Below are positions 31,955 to 40,019 of a stretch of DNA of 64,000 nt, one piece after another. A program made the position numbers and the translations under genes. A model generated the notes under the pieces. It was given only the letters and a program-made list of their open reading frames with translations. It made no database searches and was not told where the DNA came from. Origin of the DNA: Acidimicrobiales bacterium (GTDB lineage Bacteria; Actinomycetota; Acidimicrobiia; Acidimicrobiales; SZUA-35); NCBI GenBank assembly GCA_028285495.1, contig JANQPB010000009.1, positions 82,717-146,716 of the forward strand, read 5' to 3'. The stretch's first letter is position 1. Every line of letters starts with the position of its first letter.

Positions 31955-32776
31955 TCACGATGCCGCCTGCCTGGCCTGACGGTCGGCCTCGGCGAAGATC
32001 TCGGTCGCCAGCGCCTCGCCGGTGGCCGGTCGGTCGGCCGGATCCGCGGCCACCGTCGACTCGATGATGCGGAGCTCGGCGTTGCGCAGGGCGTCGCTCA
32101 GGGTCGGGCGCTCGTTGAGGATGTGGCGCAAGGCTGCAACCAGCGAGTCGGTCGGCATCGACGGGTAGAAGGCCATGCCGGTCAGCGCCCGGTGCAGGGT
32201 GGCGCCGAGGGCCCAGATGTCGCTGGCCCGGGAGGCCTGCTGACCCTGGATCAGCTCGGGCGAGAGGTACTCGATCGTGTTGACCTTGGAGGCGCCGGTG
32301 ATCGTGAGACCGGGGCTGAGCAGCTGGGACAGGCCGATGTCGCCGAGGCGGGCCCCGTCGTCGCCGAGCAGGATGTTGCCAGGTCGGATCGAGCGGTGGG
32401 GGATGCCGACCTCGTGCAGCGCATGGGCGCCGAGCGCAGCCCGGCCGACGCTGCGGAGCACGTCGACCCGGGACAGCGGCCTGGCCGGCTGGGCCATGGA
32501 GCCGCCCGTGCGGTAGCGGGCGGCCATGTAGATGATGTTGCCCTGCTGGCCGATGTCGAGCAGCTCGACGAGGTACGGCGAATCGATCGAGGCGTACCGC
32601 CTGAGGTAGTCGGTGAGGCGCTCGAAGTCCTCGTCCGACGCCGGGTGGGCGACGGTCTTGACGGCGACCTGATCGTCGTCGATCTCCATGCGGGCGGGGG
32701 TGCGGGCCAGCCAGAACTGGCCCTGGCTCCCCTCCCCGAGCGCCTGGATGATCTCGTAGTCGCCGATCTGTTGCAT
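31955..32776 (-). CDS. Ser/Thr kinase-like protein, probable pseudokinase
   Basis: A 273-residue protein kinase fold without a membrane segment. The glycine loop ('LGEGSQGQFWLAR') and Lys40 ('VAVKTV') are present. The catalytic loop reads 'HRSIRPGNIL': Ser129 replaces the HRD aspartate and Arg131 the lysine. The DFG motif is 'DIG' (146-148) and the APE motif is 'SPE'. Loss of the catalytic base suggests it does not phosphorylate, though it may still bind ATP. The ATG at 32776 has a GAGGGA 7 bases upstream, and a TAGGGT box lies at 32802-32807. It is probably co-transcribed with the FHA gene. Confidence 0.85.
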   Translation of the reverse strand: MQQIGDYEIIQALGEGSQGQFWLARTPARMEIDDDQVAVKTVAHPASDEDFERLTDYLRRYASIDSPYLVELLDIGQQGNIIYMAARYRTGGSMAQPARPLSRVDVLRSVGRAALGAHALHEVGIPHRSIRPGNILLGDDGARLGDIGLSQLLSPGLTITGASKVNTIEYLSPELIQGQQASRASDIWALGATLHRALTGMAFYPSMPTDSLVAALRHILNERPTLSDALRNAELRIIESTVAADPADRPATGEALATEIFAEADRQARQAAS

Positions 32777-32947
32777 CGCGTCCCTCGTTGCTGCTCCTGT
32801 GACCCTACTGGCTCGGCTGGCCGGCGCGCCCCCGGCTGCGCAACGGATCGGAGACGGACGATTCGTGCCGCTGGCCGATAGCTTCGAAGGCAGCAGAGAG
32901 CGGCTGACCCGGTGGGGAGGTCGCCGAACCGAGGAAGGGTGACGAGC

Positions 32948-33514
32948 GTGGGCTTGTTCGATTTTGTCAAGGAGGCCGGGGCCAAGATCGGCATCGGCGA
33001 GAGCAAGGCAGAGAAGGCGGAGAAGGAGGCCAAGGCGGCCGCCGCCTCGGCCGAGCGGGCCGCCGAGGTGGCAAAGCGGGTGCGGGATCGCAGGGCTGCG
33101 GCGGCCAACGCCGAGCGGCTCGAGCGCATCTCGGAGGCGAAGAAGTCCACCAGCCTCGAGAGCTACGTGAAGGATCTCGGGCTGGAGATCAGCCACCTCG
33201 ACATCCGCTTCGACGACGGCCGGGCCGACATCAGCGGCAAGGTGGCCGACCAGGCCACCCGTGAGCGGGTCATCCTCGCCGTCGGCAATGTCGAGGGCGT
33301 CGCCCAGGTCTCCGACGAGATCGAGGTCACCGCCGACTCCGAAGAGTCGCAGATGCACGTCGTCCAGTCGGGCGACACCCTCAGCGCCATCGCCAAGGAG
33401 TACTACGGCGACGCCATGAAGTACCCGGCGATCTTCGAGGCCAACAAGCCGATGCTGAAGGACCCCGACCTGATCTACCCGGGCCAGGTGCTGCGGATCC
33501 CCGCCGACGCCTAG
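32948..33514 (+). CDS. BON-LysM protein (Kbp/YgaU-like)
   Basis: A 188-residue protein. It starts with 'GLFDFVKEAGAKIG', then an Ala/Glu/Lys-rich coiled coil (about 20-65), a BON domain (about 75-135, 'ADISGKVADQATRERVILAVGNVEGVAQV') and a C-terminal LysM ('HVVQSGDTLSAIAKEYYGD' to 'IYPGQVLRIP'). E. coli Kbp (YgaU) has the same BON-LysM order and is a cytoplasmic K+-binding protein; the coiled coil here is extra. There is no signal peptide. The GTG at 32948 has GAGGAAGG 10-17 bases upstream. It is divergent from the pseudokinase and followed by a strong terminator. Confidence 0.88.
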   Translation: MGLFDFVKEAGAKIGIGESKAEKAEKEAKAAAASAERAAEVAKRVRDRRAAAANAERLERISEAKKSTSLESYVKDLGLEISHLDIRFDDGRADISGKVADQATRERVILAVGNVEGVAQVSDEIEVTADSEESQMHVVQSGDTLSAIAKEYYGDAMKYPAIFEANKPMLKDPDLIYPGQVLRIPADA

Positions 33515-33549
33515 ATCCGGGCTCGGCCACACGGTCGACAGGAACGTGA

Positions 33550-33585
33550 CGGTGCCGGGGTCGAGGCCCCGGCACCGCCCGTTTT
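33550..33585 (+). terminator. Rho-independent terminator after the BON-LysM gene
   Basis: A perfect 11-bp stem (33550-33560 with 33567-33577) with a 6-nt loop, followed after a few bases by GTTTT at 33581-33585. It lies 36 bp after the stop codon. Confidence 0.75.
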
Positions 33586-33596
33586 GGCCGTGCGGC

Positions 33597-33602
33597 TACA
33601 GT
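33597..33602 (+). promoter_or_regulatory. Candidate -10 box (TACAGT)
   Basis: TACAGT lies 10 nt upstream of the ATG at 33613, just after the terminator, implying a leader of about 3-4 nt. Confidence 0.4.
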
Positions 33603-33612
33603 CACAGGCCCG

Positions 33613-35373
33613 ATGGACACCGAGGCCGAACGCCAACTCCTGGCCCGGCACGCACCGATCCTCCGCTTCGACCGGCGAGAGCTGTTCTTCCCCGCTGCCG
33701 TCGACGGCTACCTGGCCGCCAGCTCCCTCCACGGCCCGGATCGCCACCAGCTCATCGCCCCCGGTCGGGTGACCGACGGCGACCTCGGGTCGGCCCTGCC
33801 GGACGGCGCCTACCTCCAGTTCGTCGACGAGACCGAGCGCCGGTCGGTCGTCCGGGATGACGCCAGGCGGGTGGCCAGGCGGCTGTTCGGCCCCCGTCTC
33901 GGCCGCGTCGGGCTGTTCGGTCGCATCCTCGATGCGCTGTTCCTGCTGAGCGTCTTCATCCGGCCGACCACCCCGACCCTGACCACCGCCGCCGCCGCGC
34001 TCAAGGTCGAGCGACTCGGCCTGCAGCGTCGGCCCGTCGTCTACGGCCGGGTGGTCGAGGTCGCCGGCTGGTCGGTGCTGCACTACGCCTGGTTCTACGT
34101 CATGAACGACTGGCGCACGAGCTACCGGGGCCTCAACGACCACGAGGCCGACTGGGAGCAGGCGTGGGTGCTGTGCGACCCGGTCGACCACCGCCCGATC
34201 TGGGTCGTCGCCTCCAACCACGAGAACCGGGGAGCCAACCTCCGCCGCCACTGGGACGACCCGGAGTGCCATCACGTCGAAGGTCGACCGATCCTGTACG
34301 CCGGCGCCGGCTCCCACGCCCTCTACTTCCGGCCGGGCGACTACGTCAGCCGCATCGACGTCGCCGGGCTGCGCTGGCTGCTGCGGCTCCAGCGATGGGC
34401 GAGGGGGGCGCTGAGGATCCGCGACCAGGCGGCGGAACGGGGACTGGGCCCCGCCCTCGGTGTCCCCTTCGTCGACAGCGCGCCCGGCGACGGGCGGGAG
34501 ATCGTGACCTGGGACGTGCAGCTCCTCGATGCGGAGCGTCCGGCCTTCGGGACCTACCGGGGTCTGTGGGGGCTCGACACCGGCGACCCGGCCAACGGCG
34601 AGCGCGGCCCCGGCGGCCCAAAGTTCGACCGTGGTGGCGCCATCCGCCGCTCGTGGGCCGACCCCGTCGGGTTCGCCGGCCTGCACGGCATGCGGCCGCC
34701 GTCGGCGGCGCCGCCCGGCTCCGAGCTCGACAACCTCGGCCGGACCCTTCGCCACCTCGACGCCGAGATCGCCAGGACCTCCAACCTGTTGCCCCTCGTC
34801 CAGCAGACCGAGGCCCCCGACGCGTTCCAGCGCGAGGCCCAGCGGCTCAGCGATCTGTTGCAGCAGCGGGCCGAGCTCCACGATCAGCGGGGGCGGCTCC
34901 GGGCCGGCGATGCGACCGTCGTCGACCTGCGGGCCCACCTCACCAGCCCGGCGACGCCGCTCGACCCCCCGGCCGCCTCGGGTTGGCTGCTCGCGCTGTG
35001 GGCGGCCGCCAGCGTGCCCCTGCTGCTGGCGTCGGTCGCCGCCGTGTTCCTGTTCGACTCGCTCGGCGTCTCGACCGTGCCGCTCGTCGTCTTCGCTGCG
35101 TTCTCGATCCTGGAGCAGCTCGTCCGACGCCACTTCCAGGCGGTGCTCCGGCTGATCGGGCTCTATGCGGCCGTGGCCACGCTGTTCCTCGTCGTCGGCG
35201 CCCTCTTCTCCGGCGTGGTGACGGTCAGCCGCCTGGTGATCGGCGGGGTGGTCGCCGCAGCCGCCGTGCTGCTGTTCGTCGCCAACCTCGGCGAGCTCAG
35301 TGCCGTCCAGCGCCGAGCCGAGGCGGCGGCCGAGACCGACGGCGAGGCGCCCGCGGTCGACCACGCAGCCTGA
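33613..35373 (+). CDS. Membrane protein with Vps62-like N-terminal domain
   Basis: A 586-residue protein. Residues 1-300 include 'LHYAWFYVMNDWR', 'NDHEADWEQAWVLCD', 'VVASNHENRGANLRRHW' and 'LYAGAGSHALYF', a pattern of conserved His/Asp/Trp residues like that in Vps62-related proteins; the function of that family is not established. A short coiled-coil segment (about 375-435) follows, and the C-terminal 150 residues hold four hydrophobic helices ('LLALWAAASVPLLLAS', 'LVVFAAFSIL', 'LYAAVATLFLVV', 'AAAAVLLFVA'). The soluble part is probably cytoplasmic, as there is no signal peptide, although one hydrophobic stretch near residue 110 ('ALFLLSVFI') may also be membrane-bound. Confidence 0.65.
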   Translation: MDTEAERQLLARHAPILRFDRRELFFPAAVDGYLAASSLHGPDRHQLIAPGRVTDGDLGSALPDGAYLQFVDETERRSVVRDDARRVARRLFGPRLGRVGLFGRILDALFLLSVFIRPTTPTLTTAAAALKVERLGLQRRPVVYGRVVEVAGWSVLHYAWFYVMNDWRTSYRGLNDHEADWEQAWVLCDPVDHRPIWVVASNHENRGANLRRHWDDPECHHVEGRPILYAGAGSHALYFRPGDYVSRIDVAGLRWLLRLQRWARGALRIRDQAAERGLGPALGVPFVDSAPGDGREIVTWDVQLLDAERPAFGTYRGLWGLDTGDPANGERGPGGPKFDRGGAIRRSWADPVGFAGLHGMRPPSAAPPGSELDNLGRTLRHLDAEIARTSNLLPLVQQTEAPDAFQREAQRLSDLLQQRAELHDQRGRLRAGDATVVDLRAHLTSPATPLDPPAASGWLLALWAAASVPLLLASVAAVFLFDSLGVSTVPLVVFAAFSILEQLVRRHFQAVLRLIGLYAAVATLFLVVGALFSGVVTVSRLVIGGVVAAAAVLLFVANLGELSAVQRRAEAAAETDGEAPAVDHAA

Positions 35374-35450
35374 TCGGCGCCGACCACTCCGTTGGCAGCC
35401 CGTCCGGTCACGACCCGTCCGGTGACGGCCGGCCGTGCCCGCACGTGTGC

Positions 35451-36677
35451 TCAGGCGGCGCCCCTGGCGCCGGCCAGGGCGGCGATGAGGCGCTCCCCGG
35501 CCTCGGTCAGCACCTCGTCCCGCTTGGCGAAGCAGAAGCGGATCAGCGAGGCGCCGGCCCCGGGAGCCTGGTAGAACACCGCGCTCGGCACGGCGACGAC
35601 ACCGGCCAGCTCGGGCAGGCCGAGGCAGAACTCGATCCCGTCGTCGTGGCCGAGCGGGGTGATGTCTGCGGTGACGAAGTAGGTGCCCTCGGGCACGAGC
35701 ACGTCGAACCCGGCCTCGGTCAGCATCGGGCACAGCAGGTCGCGTTTGGCCAGCAGCTCGCCGACGAAGCTCTCGTAGTAGTCGTCGCCGAGGCGGAGCC
35801 CGGCGGCGATCGCCGGCTGGAACGGTGCGCCGTTGACGAAGGTCAGGAACTGCTTGGCCGTCCGCACGGCGGTGATCAGCTCGGGCGGGCCGACCGCCCA
35901 GCCGATCTTCCAGCCGGTGAAGGAGAAGGTCTTGCCCCCGGACGACACGGTGAGCGTGCGCTCGGCCATGCCGGGGAACGTGGTCAGCGGGTGGTGGGTG
36001 CCGTCGAACACGAGGTGCTCGTAGACCTCGTCGGTCACGGCGATCACGTCGTGGCGAACGCACAGCTCGGCGATGAGGGCCAGCTCGTCGTCGTCGAAGA
36101 CCTTGCCCGTCGGGTTGTGGGGGGTGTTGAGCAGCAGCAGACGGGTCTTGGGGGAGAAGGCCCGCTCCAGCTCGTCCGGGTCGAAGGTGAACCGGCGCCG
36201 ACCGTCAGGACCCGAGCCGCGCCCGTCCGGGCCGACCCCCTCGGGCGACAGCAGCACGCCGCGCATCCGGGCGCCGGCCATGGCGATGCCCGCCTGGTAC
36301 GAGTCGTAGGTCGGGTCGAACGCGATCACCTCGTCGCCGACCTCACAGAGACCGATGAGGGCGGCGGCCAGCGCCTCGGTCGCGCCCGCGGTGACGAGCA
36401 CCTCGGTGTCCGGGTTTGCGTCGATCCCCCAGAAGCGGGCCTGGTGCTCGGCCACCGCCCGTCGCAGCTCGGGCTCGCCGGGACCAGGCGGGTACTGGTT
36501 GCGACCGGCCCGGATGGCGTCGATCGCAGCCTGTGACACCTCGGCCGGGCCGTCGGTGTCGGGAAATCCCTGTCCGAGGTTGATCGCCCCGGTCTCGGTG
36601 GCCAGGGCCGACATCGTGGCGAAGATCGTGGTGCCGAAGCCCTGGAGGCGAGCCGACAGGTGGGGTACCCGGGTCAT
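35451..36677 (-). CDS. Class I/II PLP-dependent aminotransferase (DapC-like)
   Basis: A 408-residue fold-type I aminotransferase. The N-terminal 'INLGQGFPDTDGP' and 'NQYPPGPGEPELRRAVA', the 'LLLNTPHNPTGKVF' block, 'VTDEVYEHLVFDG' and the PLP-lysine motif 'SSGGKTFSFTGWKIGW' are all clear. The closest well-known groups are N-succinyldiaminopimelate aminotransferase DapC of actinobacteria and the methionine aminotransferase YbdL; sequence alone does not separate them. The ATG at 36677 lies 8 nt after a TAGCTT box, so transcription is probably leaderless. Confidence 0.85.
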   Translation of the reverse strand: MTRVPHLSARLQGFGTTIFATMSALATETGAINLGQGFPDTDGPAEVSQAAIDAIRAGRNQYPPGPGEPELRRAVAEHQARFWGIDANPDTEVLVTAGATEALAAALIGLCEVGDEVIAFDPTYDSYQAGIAMAGARMRGVLLSPEGVGPDGRGSGPDGRRRFTFDPDELERAFSPKTRLLLLNTPHNPTGKVFDDDELALIAELCVRHDVIAVTDEVYEHLVFDGTHHPLTTFPGMAERTLTVSSGGKTFSFTGWKIGWAVGPPELITAVRTAKQFLTFVNGAPFQPAIAAGLRLGDDYYESFVGELLAKRDLLCPMLTEAGFDVLVPEGTYFVTADITPLGHDDGIEFCLGLPELAGVVAVPSAVFYQAPGAGASLIRFCFAKRDEVLTEAGERLIAALAGARGAA

Positions 36678-36685
36678 GGCCACAC

Positions 36686-36691
36686 AAGCTA
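36686..36691 (-). promoter_or_regulatory. Candidate leaderless -10 box (TAGCTT) for the aminotransferase
   Basis: TAGCTT on the minus strand with an 8-nt spacer to the ATG at 36677. Confidence 0.4.
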
Positions 36692-36867
36692 GTGCCGCCC
36701 CGGCGACCTCGGGCCATGTGGTCGCATCGACAGGCGGCACGGCGCCGATCGGGCGGCGGCCACCGGTCGGCTTCGAGCCCGGGTGAAACTGCTCGGCGAG
36801 CTACGAAAATCGCTCCCGACCGAGGTACGGTGTCAGGTGTACAGATAGTCAAGAAAGGGCTGCATCG

Positions 36868-36921
36868 GTGACACTCGCTCCCGGTGGCAACGGACTGCGT
36901 GGACAGCCCTCATCGACCTAG
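36868..36921 (+). CDS. Possible 17-codon leader ORF before korA
   Basis: A GTG at 36868, with AAAGGG 8-13 bases upstream, opens a frame of 17 codons (MTLAPGGNGLRGQPSST) that stops at 36921, eight bases before the korA GTG. The placement and ribosome binding site make a translated leader possible, but no family is recognised and the frame could be chance. Confidence 0.3.
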   Translation: MTLAPGGNGLRGQPSST

Positions 36922-36929
36922 GGGATCAC

Positions 36930-38816
36930 GTGACAGACACAGTTGATCGCGTTGACGAGACGACCCTGGACCATGTGGTCATCCGTTTCGCCGGCGACTC
37001 CGGTGACGGGATGCAGCTCACCGGCGATCGTTTCACCTCGGCCAGCGCGCTGGCCGGCAACGACCTGGCCACCCTGCCCGAGTTCCCGGCCGAGATCCGG
37101 GCGCCGCAGGGCACCCTCGCCGGCGTGTCGGCGTTCCAGGTCCACATCTCGGACCACGACATCCACACCCCGGGCGACGCGCCGGACGTGTTGGTGGCGA
37201 TGAACCCGGCGGCGCTGCGGAGCGAGCTCGGGCGCCTCCGATCGGGCGGCACGGTCATCTTGAACGACGATGCCTTCGACGAGCGGAATCTCGACAAGGC
37301 GGGCTACGCCGCCGACCCTCGTGACGACGGCACGCTCGACGGCTTCATCGTCCACCGGGTCAACATGACGAAGCTGACCCTCGACGCCACCGCCGACCTC
37401 GACGTCAAGAAGCGAGACGCCGAGCGCTCGAAGAACTTCTTCGCCCTCGGCCTGATCTCCTGGATGTACTCCCGCCCGACCGAGCCGACCCTGCAGTGGA
37501 TCCAGCAGAAGTTCGGCAAGATCGAGGCGGTCGCCGCCGCCAACACCTCGGCCTTCAAGGCCGGTCACGCGTTCGGCGAGACCACCGAGATGTTCGGCTC
37601 GCCGTTCAAGGTCGCGGCCGCACCGCAGCGCCCCGGCCTCTACACCAACATCACCGGCAACACCGCCACCGCCTGGGGCATGGTCGCCGCCGGCCAGCTG
37701 GCCAACCTGCCGGTCTTCCTCGGCAGCTACCCGATCACGCCGGCCTCCGACATCCTGCACGAGCTGAGCCGGCTGAAGAACTTCGGCGTCCGCACCTTCC
37801 AGGCCGAAGACGAGATCGCCGGCGCCGGCTCGGCGCTCGGTGCGGCCTTCGGTGGCGCGCTGGCCTACACCACCACGTCCGGTCCCGGCGTCGCCCTCAA
37901 GGGTGAGACGATCGGCCTGGCCGTCGGCATGGAGCTGCCGCTCGTCATCATCGACGTCCAGCGCGGCGGCCCGTCCACCGGCCTGCCGACCAAGACCGAG
38001 GCCAGCGATCTGCTGATGGCGATGTACGGCCGCCACGGCGAGTCGCCGATGCCGGTGGTCTCGGCGTCGACGCCGGCCGAGTGCTTCCACGCCGTGATCG
38101 AGGCCTCCCGCCTCGCCATCAAGTACCGCACGCCGGTGATCCTGCTGACCGACGGCTACCTGGCCAACGGCTCCGAGCCCTGGCTGCTGCCCGACGTCGA
38201 CTCGCTTCCCGACATCAGCACCACGTTCACCACCGAGCCGAACGGCACCGACGCCGATGGCAACGACGTGTTCCTGCCCTACCTCCGCGACGAGGTGACC
38301 GGCGCCCGGCCGTGGGCCATCCCCGGCACCCCGGGCCTCGAGCACCGAATCGGCGGCCTCGAGCGCCAGCACGAGACCGGCAACGTCAACTACGACCCGG
38401 CCAACCACGGCCTGATGACCGACCTCCGCCAGGCCAAGATCGACGGCATCGCAGCCGACATCCCGCTGATCGAGGTCGACGGGCCAGGCGACGCCGAGAT
38501 CCTCCTCGTCGGGTGGGGCTCGACCAAGGGCTCGATCACCGCTGCGGCCGAGCGGATGCGAGCCGAGGGCGCATCGGTCGACCACATCCACCTGACCCAC
38601 CTGCACCCCTTCGCCCGCAACCTCGGCGAGGTGCTGTCCGACCGCAAGCACGTGTTCGTGCCCGAGATGAACAAGGGCCAGCTCGTCAAGCTGTTGCGGG
38701 CCGAGTTCCTGGTCGACGCCCACCCGATCAACAAGGTGATGGGCACCCCGTTCACCGCAAGCGAGATCATCGACGCCATCAACGACCGGCTGCTGAAGGC
38801 CGAGGCCGAGGCCTGA
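36930..38816 (+). CDS. korA: 2-oxoacid:ferredoxin oxidoreductase, alpha subunit (gamma-alpha fusion)
   Basis: A 628-residue KorA-type subunit. An N-terminal gamma domain (residues 15-190, 'IRFAGDSGDGMQLTGDRF', 'LATLPEFPAEIRAPQGTLAGVSAFQ') is fused to the alpha domain ('LANLPVFLGSYPITPASDILHELS', 'TTSGPGVALKGETIGLAVG', 'DVQRGGPSTGLPTKTEASDL'). With KorB it oxidatively decarboxylates 2-oxoglutarate (or another 2-oxoacid) to the acyl-CoA, reducing ferredoxin. This system serves the citric acid cycle in many actinobacteria. The GTG at 36930 has AGGGGAT upstream. korB follows after 31 bp. Confidence 0.94.
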   Translation: MTDTVDRVDETTLDHVVIRFAGDSGDGMQLTGDRFTSASALAGNDLATLPEFPAEIRAPQGTLAGVSAFQVHISDHDIHTPGDAPDVLVAMNPAALRSELGRLRSGGTVILNDDAFDERNLDKAGYAADPRDDGTLDGFIVHRVNMTKLTLDATADLDVKKRDAERSKNFFALGLISWMYSRPTEPTLQWIQQKFGKIEAVAAANTSAFKAGHAFGETTEMFGSPFKVAAAPQRPGLYTNITGNTATAWGMVAAGQLANLPVFLGSYPITPASDILHELSRLKNFGVRTFQAEDEIAGAGSALGAAFGGALAYTTTSGPGVALKGETIGLAVGMELPLVIIDVQRGGPSTGLPTKTEASDLLMAMYGRHGESPMPVVSASTPAECFHAVIEASRLAIKYRTPVILLTDGYLANGSEPWLLPDVDSLPDISTTFTTEPNGTDADGNDVFLPYLRDEVTGARPWAIPGTPGLEHRIGGLERQHETGNVNYDPANHGLMTDLRQAKIDGIAADIPLIEVDGPGDAEILLVGWGSTKGSITAAAERMRAEGASVDHIHLTHLHPFARNLGEVLSDRKHVFVPEMNKGQLVKLLRAEFLVDAHPINKVMGTPFTASEIIDAINDRLLKAEAEA

Positions 38817-38847
38817 GCGGCTCTCGGCACGGAAGGACTCGACAAAG

Positions 38848-39867
38848 ATGACCGACGTTCAACTCGACCCGACCAAGCGCGGCTACTGGACCTCCGACCA
38901 GGAGGTCCGCTGGTGCCCCGGCTGTGGCGACTACGGCATCCTCGCGGCGATGCAGTTCATGCACACCGAGCTCGACGTGAAGCGCGAGGAGACCGTCTTC
39001 GTGTCCGGCATCGGGTGCGCCGCCCGGTTCCCCTACTACATGTCGACCTACGGGATGCACACGATCCACGGGCGGGCCCCGGCGATCGCCACCGGCCTGG
39101 CCATGGCCAGGCCCGACCTGAACATCTGGGTCGTCGGCGGCGACGGCGACATGCTGTCGATCGGTGGCAACCACCTGATCCACGCCCTGCGCCGCAACGT
39201 CAACATGACGATCCTGCTGTTCAACAACCAGATCTACGGGCTGACCAAGGGCCAGTACTCGCCGACCAGCGAGGTCGGCAAGGTCACCAAGTCGACCCCG
39301 ATGGGGTCGATCGACCGCCCGTTCAACCCGATCAGCGTCGCCCTCGGGGCCGGCGCCACGTTCGTCGCCCGCACCCACGACATGGATCGCAAGCACATGA
39401 TCCAGGTCTTCAAGCGGGCAAACGAGCACCAGGGCGCAGCGCTGGTCGAGATCTACCAGAACTGCAACGTGTTCAACGACGGCACCTATGACCCGATCCT
39501 CAAGCGGGACAATCGGGCCAACATGCTGATCGACCTCGAGCACGGCCAGCCGGTCCGCTTCGGGGCAGACGGCGAGCGCGGCGTCGTTGTCGTCGACGGG
39601 CAGGCCAGGGTGGTCGACGTCGCCGATGTCGGCGAGGACGCCCTCGTGGTCCACAACGAGAGCCAGGACGATCCCGCCCTGGCCTTCGCCCTCGGCAACC
39701 TGGCCAACGACAACGAGTCGCCGACCCCCTTCGGGGTGTTCCGCGCTGTCGACGCCCCGGAGTACGCCGGCGCCGCCAACCAGCAGCTCCTCGCCGCCAA
39801 CGAGGCCTCCGGGCCGGGCGACCTCGGCGAGCTGCTTCGCTCCGGCGCCACCTGGGTGGTCGAGTAG
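38848..39867 (+). CDS. korB: 2-oxoacid:ferredoxin oxidoreductase, beta subunit
   Basis: A 339-residue thiamine-diphosphate subunit. 'RWCPGCGDYGIL' is the N-terminal Cys motif, 'VSGIGCAARFPYY' follows, and the ThDP/Mg motif is 'GGDGDMLSIGGNHLIHALRRN' with 'FNNQIYGLTKGQ'. The remaining cluster ligand is in 'EIYQNCNVFND'. The length and the C-terminal extension match actinobacterial KorB. An ATG at 38848 has GGAAGG upstream. It forms a two-gene operon with korA. Confidence 0.95.
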   Translation: MTDVQLDPTKRGYWTSDQEVRWCPGCGDYGILAAMQFMHTELDVKREETVFVSGIGCAARFPYYMSTYGMHTIHGRAPAIATGLAMARPDLNIWVVGGDGDMLSIGGNHLIHALRRNVNMTILLFNNQIYGLTKGQYSPTSEVGKVTKSTPMGSIDRPFNPISVALGAGATFVARTHDMDRKHMIQVFKRANEHQGAALVEIYQNCNVFNDGTYDPILKRDNRANMLIDLEHGQPVRFGADGERGVVVVDGQARVVDVADVGEDALVVHNESQDDPALAFALGNLANDNESPTPFGVFRAVDAPEYAGAANQQLLAANEASGPGDLGELLRSGATWVVE

Positions 39868-39899
39868 ACGCCGTCGCCGAGCGGCGCCGAACCGTTGGC

Positions 39900-39960
39900 A
39901 ACCGTCGGCGACAGCACGCCATTCCTGGCCAGCCGGACCCGTTGCACTTTGCCGACGGTT
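39900..39960 (+). terminator. Possible hairpin after korB
   Basis: AACCGTCGGC (39900-39909) and GCCGACGGTT (39951-39960) are a perfect 10-bp inverted repeat 33 bp after the korB stop. The 41-nt loop and the short T run make it a weak terminator candidate. Confidence 0.3.
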
Positions 39961-40007
39961 TGACCGGCCGCGGCGCCGAGCGCCCACGAACAGCGCCGGT
40001 TCGGGGC

Positions 40008-40013
40008 TAGGGT
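40008..40013 (+). promoter_or_regulatory. Candidate leaderless -10 box (TAGGGT) for the parvulin gene
   Basis: TAGGGT with a 6-nt spacer to the GTG at 40020. No ribosome binding site is present. Confidence 0.5.
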
Positions 40014-40019
40014 GCCCGG

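Noticed and set aside
31955..33532. A 525-codon version of the pseudokinase with an N-terminal extension
   Set aside because: The extension is antisense to the BON-LysM gene; the kinase fold starts at the ATG at 32776.
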